Source: Onstottus_B arcticum
GTDB taxonomy: Bacteria > Acidobacteriota > Blastocatellia > UBA7656
Assembly: GCA_038040485.1 (NCBI GenBank)
Contig: JBBPIE010000006.1
Span: 203,126 to 267,125, forward strand
Length of the DNA: 64,000 nt
Direction of reading: 5' to 3'
Shown piece after piece: positions 8,942 through 16,264 of the stretch (the first letter of the stretch is position 1; every line of letters starts with the position of its first letter). The notes under the pieces are model-generated. The model did no database searches and had not been told where the DNA came from. It saw nothing but the letters and a program-made list of their open reading frames with translations. The translations under genes and the position numbers were made by a program.

Positions 8942-9060
8942 TCTCTGCGAAAAACCTCTGCGTCTCTGTGTCTCTGCGGTTAATAGGTACCCCGCGACCA
9001 TTCACCCCCGCAACACCAACTAACCGCAGAGACACAGAGACGCAGAGGTTTGCGCAGAGA
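8942..9060. repeat. Long inverted repeat, family A (copy 1)
   Basis: A perfect 28-base inverted repeat has its left arm at 8955-8982 (starts CCTCTGCGTCTCTGTGTC) and its right arm at 9021-9048. Weaker pairing continues outward to 8942 and 9060. The loop is about 38 bases. It lies between the convergent ATP-grasp and VPS10-like genes, so it may end transcription from both sides. Related copies occur at 53509-53590 and 60905-61030. Confidence 0.9.
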
Positions 9061-9071
9061 CTTGCAACAAA

Positions 9072-12000
9072 CTACTGCGGAGGAGCGACGCGCCGGCCGG
9101 GGTTCACGAACGTCACACCGCCGTCGCGCATCTGTTTGTTCAGATTCGGAATTGACTCGTCGATCAATTTGTTCAACTGGTCCACCAGCGTCTTCAGTTC
9201 CCTGGACAGATCATCCAGCCTCGTCAACTGATCCGCAGTCGGCGCCGCCGTGTAGTTGTCGAGCGAGCCGAAGAACTGGCCGATCCTTCCGATGATCGGG
9301 CGAGGCGCATCAGGGAGCGGCGGACCTGCGTTACCCGATTGATCGAACACCTGCACAAGCTTCTTCTGAATGTCGTCTACCTGATCGGCAATCGACTTGA
9401 CCGCGTCGTTGACTTCTTTGGAGGTGTTTTGATTCGGCCGCGACGACTCTTGAAGCGCCGTCATCTGTGTCTTGAGAGTCTGAACTGCTCGGCCCGCCGA
9501 CTGCGCGTACCGTTGGAGCACCCAGGCTTTCATCAGCGTTTCGTTCAATCGGGCGCGGTCGGCGTCTGAGATTTGTATTCGCGGATCTTCGCTGACGCGA
9601 ACGGTTTTGATTTGCTCCTTGCCATCAACTGAGAGCTTGATGGTGTAGTCGCCAGGCGGCACGCCTGGACCTCGTCCGCCGCCGAAGAACCCGCCTCCGC
9701 CGCCAAACTGCGGAGCCGCTTGAGCCTCTTGCGGCTGACCGGGTACAGGCTCGGCCGGCTGACCTTGTCGCCCGCCGCCGCCTCCTCCTCCGCCTCCTCC
9801 TCCGCGACCACCACCCCCGCCCGGACCTGCCGGGCCGCCCGGCGCTCCATATCTCAAATCCCAAATGACGCGATTCAATCCGGGCGCACTCGGCCCGGTT
9901 ATTTCGCGGACGACCTTGCCGCTCGAGTCCGTGACGCTGACTCGCGCCAGCCCGCTCGGCTTGGCTTTCAAGTAGTAGTTGATTACCGCGCCTGTCGGAG
10001 GATTCGGCGCTGAAAACCATTTGTGCCCGACGTTGCCTTTGCGGCCATACAAACGGAACCGAGTGGCGGGCTGAACGTCGAACAATTGAAAGTCGGACGC
10101 GAGAACGGCGTCGGACATCTTCTCGAGAGGCGTGATGTCGTCCAGCACCCACACCGAACGGCCGTGAGTTCCAAGCACCAGATCATTGTCGCGAGCATGA
10201 ATCTGTATGTCATCGACTCGCACCATCGGGAAGTTGCCTTTCAGTCGCGACCAGCGCCCGCCTCGATCAAAAGAGACGAAAGCTCCAAACTCGGTCCCGA
10301 GGAACAACAGGCTCTGATTGCGCGGATGCTCGCGGATTACGCGGCAGGTGACTCCCGCCGGCAGATCGTTCTTGAGAGATTTCCAGCTCTCGCCGAAGTC
10401 GCTCGAGACAAACAGATAGGTGTTGTAGTCGTTCGAGCGATGCCCATCGAGCGTTAGGTATACAGTTCCCTCGGCGAACTTCGAAGGCGCCACCCGGCTG
10501 ACGTAAGTGTTCTTAGGCACACCGGGCACTTTGCTCGTGATGTTTTTCCAGGTCTTGCCTGAGTCGCGCGAGACTTGCAGATTGCCGTCGTCGGTTCCCG
10601 CGTACAGCAAGCCCTCTTTGATCGGCGACTCGGCGAGCGTCACAACCTGTCCAAACGTCTCCTGCCCATCGTGGCGCGAGAGCATGTCCTTGTCTGGAAG
10701 CGCCCCCATTATCGGAAGCTTGTCCCGGTCCTGGTTGTTGCTCAAGTCTTCGCTTCGAGTGGTCCACGTGTCGCCGCGGTCGGTCGAGCGAAACACCCGA
10801 TTGCCTCCGAAGTAGATCGTGCGGTTATTGTGCGGCGAGATCACGATCGGCGAGTTCCAATCGAAGCGATAAGGCTTCTCGCCTGCCGGCGGTTCAGGCT
10901 TGATGTTGCGCCGCTCGGTTGTCTTGAGTTCGAGCCGCGCGACGTTCCCGCCTTGCGACTCGGCGTAGACGGTGTCGGGGTCGTTTGGATCAACAACCGA
11001 ATAAAAGCCGTCGCCTCCGCCGATTCGGAACCAATCGTCGTTGGTGATGCCTTCCTGGTTCAGGGTGCCGCTCGGACCTGCCCAGCTCCCGTTGTCCTGC
11101 AGTCCGCCATAGACCATATACGGCTTCTGATTGCCGAGCGAAATCTCATAGAACTGACCCAGCGGAATCGTGTTCACGTAGTCCCACGTCCGGCCGCGGT
11201 CCCAGGAGATGTGAATCCCGCCATCCGAACCGGCTAGCATGTGATTCGAGTTCGCGGGATCGATCCACATCGCATGATAGTCGCCGTGAATCCGAGTGAC
11301 CACGTTGGTCAGGAAAGTCTTACCGCCGTCCTCGGATGTAAACATCGGCGCTGCCAGCATCCAGATGCGTTGATCGTTGTTCGGGTCGATTCGAACCTGA
11401 CTGTAATACATCGGCCGCGAGTTGCTATCGCTCATCTTCTTCCAGGTTGCGCCTCGATCCTCCGATCTGAAGATTCCGCCCTTGGCGTTTTCGATCAACG
11501 CGTAGACGATGTTCGGATTTCCGCGATAGATGTCGAGCCCAATGCGTCCGGTGACGCCTTCAGGCAGATCTTTGGTTAGCTTGCTCCAGGTCGCGCCGCT
11601 ATCGATGGTCTTGTAGATACCGCTGTGCGGGCCGCCGCCGTTCATCCCGAAGGGCGTTCGCCTTCGCTGATAAGCCGCGGCGTAGAGCGTCATCGGGCTC
11701 TGCGGGTCCATGGCTACGTCGGTGACGCCGGTGTCTTCGTTGACAAACAACGACTGAGTCCACGTCTTGCCTGCGTCGGTTGTCTTGTAGAGACCGCGTT
11801 CCTTGTTGGGGCCCCAAAGGTGTCCGACTGCTGCGACGTAAACGATGCTCGGATCCCGCGGATCGATGACTACTCGGCCGATGTGTTTCGTGTCGCGAAG
11901 CCCCATGTTGCGCCATGTCTTGCCGCCGTCAAGCGAGCGATAGACGCCGTCGCCCCACGAAGAACTCTGGCGGTTGTTTGGCTCACCGGTGCCGACCCAG

Positions 12001-12365
12001 ACGATATTCGGATCTGAAGGCGCGATCGCGACGTCGCCGACCGAACCCGTGCCTGCATCGTCAAAGATCGGGTCGAAAGTGGTGCCTGCGTTTGTTGTTT
12101 TCCAGACGCCGCCGGTCGCCACTCCAACATAGAAGATCGACGGGTTATTTTCGACAACGGCAAAGTCGTCTATGCGCCCGCCCATGTTGGCAGGCCCAAT
12201 CGCGCGAAACTGAAGGTTCTTCAGCAGTGCTTCTTCGGGCTTGCCGTTGCCGTCCTGGGCGTGAAGAACTCCGCCGGTTGCCAGCACGGCGACGAACAAG
12301 AAAACGAAGAGGCGAAGGCAGGCAGCCTTGCCCGATGCGCGGAGGCCTTTGGTAGTCATCTTCAT
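9072..12365 (-). CDS. Secreted BNR/Asp-box repeat protein (VPS10/sortilin-like beta-propeller)
   Basis: A protein of about 1,097 residues with a signal peptide: positive start, then a hydrophobic stretch LRLFVFLFVAVLATGGV and cleavage near AQD. At least ten Asp-box motifs of the form S-x-D-x-G-x-T-W follow (SLDGGKTW, TTDAGKTW, SEDRGATW, STDRGDTW, SRDSGKTW and others), which form the blades of a large propeller. A Gly-rich low-complexity run (about residues 845-870) precedes a helical C-terminal part. Such proteins are common and abundant in Acidobacteriota and are annotated as glycosyl hydrolase or VPS10-domain proteins, but the substrate is unknown. The start at ATG 12365 has AAGGA just upstream; ATG 12359 is also possible. 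A broken copy of its 5' end lies at 13212-13316. Confidence 0.88.
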   Translation of the reverse strand: MKMTTKGLRASGKAACLRLFVFLFVAVLATGGVLHAQDGNGKPEEALLKNLQFRAIGPANMGGRIDDFAVVENNPSIFYVGVATGGVWKTTNAGTTFDPIFDDAGTGSVGDVAIAPSDPNIVWVGTGEPNNRQSSSWGDGVYRSLDGGKTWRNMGLRDTKHIGRVVIDPRDPSIVYVAAVGHLWGPNKERGLYKTTDAGKTWTQSLFVNEDTGVTDVAMDPQSPMTLYAAAYQRRRTPFGMNGGGPHSGIYKTIDSGATWSKLTKDLPEGVTGRIGLDIYRGNPNIVYALIENAKGGIFRSEDRGATWKKMSDSNSRPMYYSQVRIDPNNDQRIWMLAAPMFTSEDGGKTFLTNVVTRIHGDYHAMWIDPANSNHMLAGSDGGIHISWDRGRTWDYVNTIPLGQFYEISLGNQKPYMVYGGLQDNGSWAGPSGTLNQEGITNDDWFRIGGGDGFYSVVDPNDPDTVYAESQGGNVARLELKTTERRNIKPEPPAGEKPYRFDWNSPIVISPHNNRTIYFGGNRVFRSTDRGDTWTTRSEDLSNNQDRDKLPIMGALPDKDMLSRHDGQETFGQVVTLAESPIKEGLLYAGTDDGNLQVSRDSGKTWKNITSKVPGVPKNTYVSRVAPSKFAEGTVYLTLDGHRSNDYNTYLFVSSDFGESWKSLKNDLPAGVTCRVIREHPRNQSLLFLGTEFGAFVSFDRGGRWSRLKGNFPMVRVDDIQIHARDNDLVLGTHGRSVWVLDDITPLEKMSDAVLASDFQLFDVQPATRFRLYGRKGNVGHKWFSAPNPPTGAVINYYLKAKPSGLARVSVTDSSGKVVREITGPSAPGLNRVIWDLRYGAPGGPAGPGGGGGRGGGGGGGGGGGRQGQPAEPVPGQPQEAQAAPQFGGGGGFFGGGRGPGVPPGDYTIKLSVDGKEQIKTVRVSEDPRIQISDADRARLNETLMKAWVLQRYAQSAGRAVQTLKTQMTALQESSRPNQNTSKEVNDAVKSIADQVDDIQKKLVQVFDQSGNAGPPLPDAPRPIIGRIGQFFGSLDNYTAAPTADQLTRLDDLSRELKTLVDQLNKLIDESIPNLNKQMRDGGVTFVNPGRRVAPPQ

Positions 12366-12499
12366 AGGGTCCTTCAGTGCGGTAGTTCCACTGGTGAGTA
12401 AGAGGTGCTTGAGCGGCGGCAAACCTATCACCGGCCCGGCTGCTCGTCAAGCATCAAGGTTGTCAGGGAGTCTGATTTGTTTCTCAGCCCTAGGCAAGC

Positions 12500-12862
12500 T
12501 CAGGAATTATTCGGCTCGCGCGGCTCAAGTACCAAACTCATGCCGTCTAGAATCTGCCGCACGCGACGCGCTGAAAGAGTCCCGATCTTGTCCCGAAGGT
12601 CGGCCTTGTCCACTGTGAAAATCTGCGACACGTTCACAACGCTCGCCTTAGGCAGCTTGGCTTCACGCGCCTTCAGCAGGACGTTGCCCGGAGCGGAGGA
12701 CCGCTTGAGATTAGACGTCAATGCGCAAACTACGACAGTGTTAATGCGGCTGCGATTGAAGACGTTATTCTGAACGACCACGTGCGGGTGGCTGTAGCCG
12801 GGGGCTGAACCCGAAGGGTCACCAAGGTCAATCCAGAACACGTCGCCTTGCTTAACTACCAC
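12500..12862 (-). CDS. mazF: MazF/PemK-type endoribonuclease toxin
   Basis: The 120-residue protein fits the MazF family, which cuts mRNA at short sites and stops growth when the antitoxin is lost. Visible family features are KQGDVFWIDLG at the start, HPHVVVQNNVFN near 26, and LPKASVVNVSQIFTVDK near 70, the usual conserved strand and loop. The length is typical. It overlaps the antitoxin gene by 7 bases (12856-12862) in the usual antitoxin-first order. The pair is embedded between the VPS10-like gene and a decayed copy of that gene's 5' end. Confidence 0.92.
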   Translation of the reverse strand: MVVKQGDVFWIDLGDPSGSAPGYSHPHVVVQNNVFNRSRINTVVVCALTSNLKRSSAPGNVLLKAREAKLPKASVVNVSQIFTVDKADLRDKIGTLSARRVRQILDGMSLVLEPREPNNS

Positions 12863-13110
12863 GTGCCCTCCACGATTTTCCGATGCTTCGGGCGCATGGC
12901 GCGTCGCAGCGCTCGCTCCGACGGCTCATCGGAGTCGGCGTATGCGGCGTTGATTCGTTCGAGAAGGTGCGCATCTTGATGCCGTCGGATGAAATCTTCC
13001 AGGGCTAGCCTGAATACACGGTTGCGCGAGATTTTCATTTTGCGTGCCACCGCGTCGACTTGCTCAGCGAGCGGCTTTTCGAGGGATAGTGCGGTCTTGA
13101 TATTCTCCAT
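12856..13110 (-). CDS. mazE: Ribbon-helix-helix antitoxin of the MazF pair
   Basis: This 84-residue protein begins MENIKTALSLEKPLAEQVDA and continues with KMKISRNRVFRLALEDFIRR, a ribbon-helix-helix DNA-binding fold. Its charged C-terminal tail (AYADSDEPSERALRRAMRPK) would bind and block the toxin. Antitoxins of this type repress their own operon. The ATG at 13110 is preferred because AAGGTGG lies 8 bases upstream. A GTG at 13122 would add four residues but has no well-placed ribosome-binding site. The mazE symbol is by partner and position; the fold differs from E. coli MazE (AbrB type). Confidence 0.85.
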   Translation of the reverse strand: MENIKTALSLEKPLAEQVDAVARKMKISRNRVFRLALEDFIRRHQDAHLLERINAAYADSDEPSERALRRAMRPKHRKIVEGTW

Positions 13111-13211
13111 TTTCGTTGCCACCTTCAGTCAGGAGGTCCTTCTCAGAGACCCCAGGATTTTAGCATGCTCAGCAACTCGTCCCTGGTCGGTACGGTTCTC
13201 AACTTCACCGT

Positions 13212-13316
13212 TCAAACAACTCCGTCGGTTGCCAGCACGGCGCCGAACAAGAAAACGAACAGGCGAATGCAGGCAGCCTTGCCCAAGGTGCGCAAGCCTG
13301 TAGCAGTCATCTTCAT
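13212..13316 (-). pseudogene. Truncated copy of the 5' end of the VPS10-like gene
   Basis: The reading frame from ATG 13316 encodes MKMTATGLRTLGKAACIRLF and 14 more residues before TGA. It matches the first 34 residues of the VPS10-like protein with about eight differences, then stops. The DNA similarity extends upstream through about 13390, covering the leader and probable promoter seen at 12366-12440. Only a signal peptide remains, so this is a relic of a duplicated gene and probably non-functional. Confidence 0.85.
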
Positions 13317-13390
13317 AGCGTCCTTTGTGCAGTAGTTCCACTGGTAAACAAGAGGTGCTTGAGCTGCGGCAAATTATCACCGGCGTTTCT

Positions 13391-13849
13391 CGCGTCAAGC
13401 GTCGAGGTTGTTAGGGGTGCGCGTCACGTTTTCGCGCAGCCACTGGCCGTCACGAGGCCGTCTTTCGTCTAACCACGTGGTGCTTGATGGCACGTCAGAG
13501 GAGTGAAGTGTTTGTAGAACAGCGAGCCGCACCGCGCCTCGCACCTGTTTGATCAATTGCCGGTGGCTGGATCCGCCTATTGAATGCAAGACTACGCTTC
13601 TTATCTTGCATTCGTGATGAAACCGATTGCGGAGAATATGGCCTTTATCCTGAGTTGGCCTGGCGTGACAATGCATAAGCACGGGTTTAGGACAGGGATG
13701 CGTTGCCATCCAGGGTCCTCCGGCCTTTAGGAAGGAGTATGCTTGGAGACTAAGAGTAAAGCTAACCGGCCAGCTGTGCCGCTCCCCTCTGAGCCTTTCT
13801 TTGATCCAGGAGTCTCGGTGTTCAGAGCAAACAAACAACTTGTTTGAAG
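13391..13849. other. Gene-poor stretch, no function recognised
   Basis: About 460 bases without a convincing gene. A frame of 162 codons exists on the minus strand (13395-13883), but its composition is unlike a protein (many His, Cys, Ser and Arg without pattern) and it overlaps the end of the DUF488-like gene. No RNA fold, repeat or mobile-element end is evident by eye. Confidence 0.5.
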
Positions 13850-14626
13850 TTAGGTTCCGGTTCGCCGTGCGAAGAACCCCCAAGCCCTCGTTTCCCGTTG
13901 GGACGCCACTCCGCTTTTCTCACCGACCCGACCGAGAACGGGCAGATACCAGCCATTAGGCCTCCACTTCGCACGATCGACTCGGGCACTGAAGGACTCT
14001 CCGTCACCTGAGCAATGCACGACAGAGCCCCAGGCAATGGAAGCGATGTGATCCAGCGGGATGTCTCTCGGAAGAGGTACTGATTTCAGTCCGCGTCGAA
14101 GCTTCTTCAGAACTTCAGACTGGAGTGTGAGCCTGAGATCCCGGGGTTCGGTGCCAGGCCATTCTGTGACAACAATCAACCGACTACGTTTTCGTGATTG
14201 TTCTAGAAGGAGTGATCCCACTTCGTAACGATGACAGAATGGCTCCCCGTCCTGCATCTGGTAGGGGCAAGCGCAGAAGAACAGGATTCGGCGTGTCCTC
14301 GCGTGCGCTCCGATGGCTAGATCGAGCAGAGACCCGGCAGCCTCTGGATTCGCTATCGTAACCGCCTCCCCGGTGTCCTCTTTCACGGCTCGATTTCCCA
14401 GTTGTGGTATGTGAACGTAGCGATCCGCGCCCACGAGCTTTTCTAGCGCACGGTTGTTGAACCCGGGCGCCCGAACGCTTCTCGAAATCCGAACGTCTAC
14501 GAGAACGGGCGGATTGAAGCCTCGACTTCGTTCGAGGGCATCGAACGCGTCAATGAGCTGCTTAGTTGAGGCGCCCCATCCCCAGTATCCGAAAGAAAAG
14601 ACCGTAATCGATTCGCCTTCCGTCAC
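13850..14626 (-). CDS. DUF488-like protein
   Basis: The 258-residue protein has the pattern of the DUF488 family. FSFGYWGWGASTKQLIDAF stands where the family has T-I-G-H-S, LVDVRISRSVRAPGFN matches the conserved V-D-V-R...P-x-F-N segment, RYVHIPQLGN follows, and ILFFCACPY...FCHRYEVGSLL corresponds to the conserved C-x...H-C-H-R segment. The tail after residue 190 is long and not recognised. Biochemical function is unknown for the family. GTG at 14626 has GGAGG 4 bases upstream. It lies 45 bases after a Uma2 nuclease gene in the same direction and may share its transcript. Confidence 0.65.
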   Translation of the reverse strand: MTEGESITVFSFGYWGWGASTKQLIDAFDALERSRGFNPPVLVDVRISRSVRAPGFNNRALEKLVGADRYVHIPQLGNRAVKEDTGEAVTIANPEAAGSLLDLAIGAHARTRRILFFCACPYQMQDGEPFCHRYEVGSLLLEQSRKRSRLIVVTEWPGTEPRDLRLTLQSEVLKKLRRGLKSVPLPRDIPLDHIASIAWGSVVHCSGDGESFSARVDRAKWRPNGWYLPVLGRVGEKSGVASQRETRAWGFFARRTGT

Positions 14627-14671
14627 AACGCCTCCAGACGTGATCGCTCCGAGCTACTGTTCTTCGCCGGT

Positions 14672-15289
14672 CTAGTCCTCTGACTCCGCGGGGAATACTA
14701 CTCGATCGTAGACTTCGGCGAGTCGCAGGTTGCAGTTGATTGATTTGATGAAGACGCTGTCCTCGATACTCTCGTACACATAAATCGACCAGCCGCCATC
14801 GGACTGGCGCAGGTAGTGCTCGACGATGGGCTCGGATTGCCAAACGAGGATGTAGTCTGTCAGGGATGGATTCCAGCTCCGGTAGCGAAAAAACTTCGCG
14901 CCGCGATCAAAGGCTTCAGTCGAATCCGACAGAACCTCGATGATCACGCTGGGGTTGATTACGACGTGGCGGTGCTCGTCGTAGTACTGCGGCTCTCCAC
15001 AAATCACGACGATGTCCGGATAAGAGAACAAGCCCTTTGCAGACTTGGGAGTCATGGACGAAGTCCCGCTTCGAACTTTTGTGTCCTTCGAAAATGCCTG
15101 GCATGGCGTACGGAGTAACTGGGTGCTGATGATTCGGCTCAGATTCATGCAGATGGTGCCGTGCGCGGGGCTCTCGCCAGCCATCAAATAAACCTGGCCG
15201 TCCAGATACTCGCGGCGCTCTTCGGAAACCAGCTCCGACTCCAAGTACTCTTCGATTGTGTAGCGTGTTTCCGCTTGCGCGACTGACAT
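14672..15289 (-). CDS. Uma2 family (DUF820) PD-(D/E)xK endonuclease-like protein
   Basis: Of 205 residues, the start MSVAQAETRYTIEEYLESEL and the motifs FSYPDIVVICGEP, NPSVIIEVLSDST and FDRGAKFFRYRS are typical of the Uma2 family. These have a restriction-nuclease-like fold with Asp (PDIVV) and Glu-x-Leu (IEVLS) in the active site. The cellular role is unknown; they multiply in cyanobacteria and Acidobacteriota. The ATG at 15289 is chosen because AGGAGG lies 6 bases upstream; the frame is open further to 15457 but that part is not family-like. A second member is at 51297-51905. Confidence 0.9.
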   Translation of the reverse strand: MSVAQAETRYTIEEYLESELVSEERREYLDGQVYLMAGESPAHGTICMNLSRIISTQLLRTPCQAFSKDTKVRSGTSSMTPKSAKGLFSYPDIVVICGEPQYYDEHRHVVINPSVIIEVLSDSTEAFDRGAKFFRYRSWNPSLTDYILVWQSEPIVEHYLRQSDGGWSIYVYESIEDSVFIKSINCNLRLAEVYDRVVFPAESED

Positions 15290-15430
15290 CGATTGCCTCC
15301 TGCGATCTGAATCGGCGCGGCTTGAGAGATTGTCATTCAGCCGAGCCGCGCATGCAAGCGCGCAAGGAAGGCACCGACTAGTCGAGTTTGGTTCTGGGAG
15401 GGAGGGTGAGTACGTTACCGTGGTATGAGC

Positions 15431-15553
15431 CCCGGGCTTTGAAACCCGAGGTACCATAGACTTTAGTCTGTGTCGCGTCGAGGCCCACGAAAGGCGCCTT
15501 CTTCGGGCAAGCGCATTCTCGAAAGACAGTACACAGACTAAAGTCTATGCTAC
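15431..15553. repeat. Inverted repeat, family B (TAGACTTTAGTCTGTG type, copy 1)
   Basis: The left arm at 15451-15473 begins GTACCATAGACTTTAGTCTG. The right arm at 15531-15553 is its reverse complement with one change. A small GGGCTTTGAAACCC hairpin lies at 15433-15448. Related copies occur at 24594-24666 and, as a single arm, at 44194-44220. The repeat fills most of the gap between the Uma2 gene and the MarR promoter. Confidence 0.85.
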
Positions 15554-15666
15554 TCCGCAGAGCACCGCCGGCCTGGCATCAAAAGCTCTTCGCCGACAGC
15601 CAGCCCGGTTGCCGCCGAGTTTCAAGACAACCGCACTCGGCAATGACATCCCGGTCAAAATAGTTG

Positions 15667-15695
15667 TTGACATACGGATAGTTTATAGCTAAACT
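15667..15695 (+). promoter_or_regulatory. marR promoter with overlapping palindromic operator
   Basis: TTGACA at 15667-15672 and TAAACT at 15690-15695 are 17 bases apart. The perfect palindrome AGTTTA-TAGC-TAAACT (15680-15695) covers the -10 box. A palindrome of this size at the -10 box is a typical MarR autorepression site. The gene follows with AGGAG 8 bases before its ATG. Confidence 0.6.
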
Positions 15696-15716
15696 GTCGC
15701 TCCAGGAGACAAGCGA

Positions 15717-16193
15717 ATGAAACTGGAAAAGGAGTTGAAGCTGAAGCAGCCGCTTGCAAGCGTCAATCACGAGGCGCTGTTGAGCCTGGTTCGCACGTCC
15801 ACGTTGATGCAAAAGCTATCGAACCGGTTCTTCTCGAAGTTCGACCTGACCGACGTTCAGTTCAACATACTGATGATCTTGAAGGCCTACGGCGCTGAAG
15901 GGCTCAGCCAGCAAAAGTTGAGCGAGCAATTGGTCGTTGGCAAGTCCAACGTGGTCGGATTGGTGGATCGACTCGAGAAAGCCGGCTACGTCAAACGGAC
16001 CTCGCATCCGTCGGACCGGCGATTCAACCAGATCGTTCTCGCCCCCAAAGGCGCCAAGCTCGAACAGCGGGTTGAACAGTCTTACTTCAAAGAAGTGGAC
16101 CGAATGATGAACGTGCTTGCTGGAACAGAGAAGAGAGTGTTGATTCACGCGATGGAGAAGATTCGCCAGTACATACTGACGAGCAAGATTTGA
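15717..16193 (+). CDS. MarR family transcriptional regulator
   Basis: The 158-residue protein has a winged helix-turn-helix of the MarR type: LSQQKLSEQLVVGKSNVVGL (about 64-83) is the HTH, and RTSHPSDRRFNQIVLAPKG is the wing with the conserved D-R-R. Helices at both ends form the dimer. Such regulators respond to small ligands or oxidants and repress nearby genes. The DUF2339 membrane-protein gene starts 71 bases downstream in the same direction and is a likely target. A palindrome over the promoter's -10 box suggests autoregulation. No Cys is in the usual redox-sensing position. Confidence 0.92.
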   Translation: MKLEKELKLKQPLASVNHEALLSLVRTSTLMQKLSNRFFSKFDLTDVQFNILMILKAYGAEGLSQQKLSEQLVVGKSNVVGLVDRLEKAGYVKRTSHPSDRRFNQIVLAPKGAKLEQRVEQSYFKEVDRMMNVLAGTEKRVLIHAMEKIRQYILTSKI

Positions 16194-16264
16194 CGGGCTT
16201 GCAGCAACCGCCGCGTGCGTAGCTTCAACTAATACCCGCGCGCTAGACCGTTTACGGAGAAGTC

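Noticed and set aside
13395..13883. Open frame of 162 codons on the minus strand
   Set aside because: Its composition is not protein-like and it overlaps the better supported DUF488-like gene. No start signal is seen.
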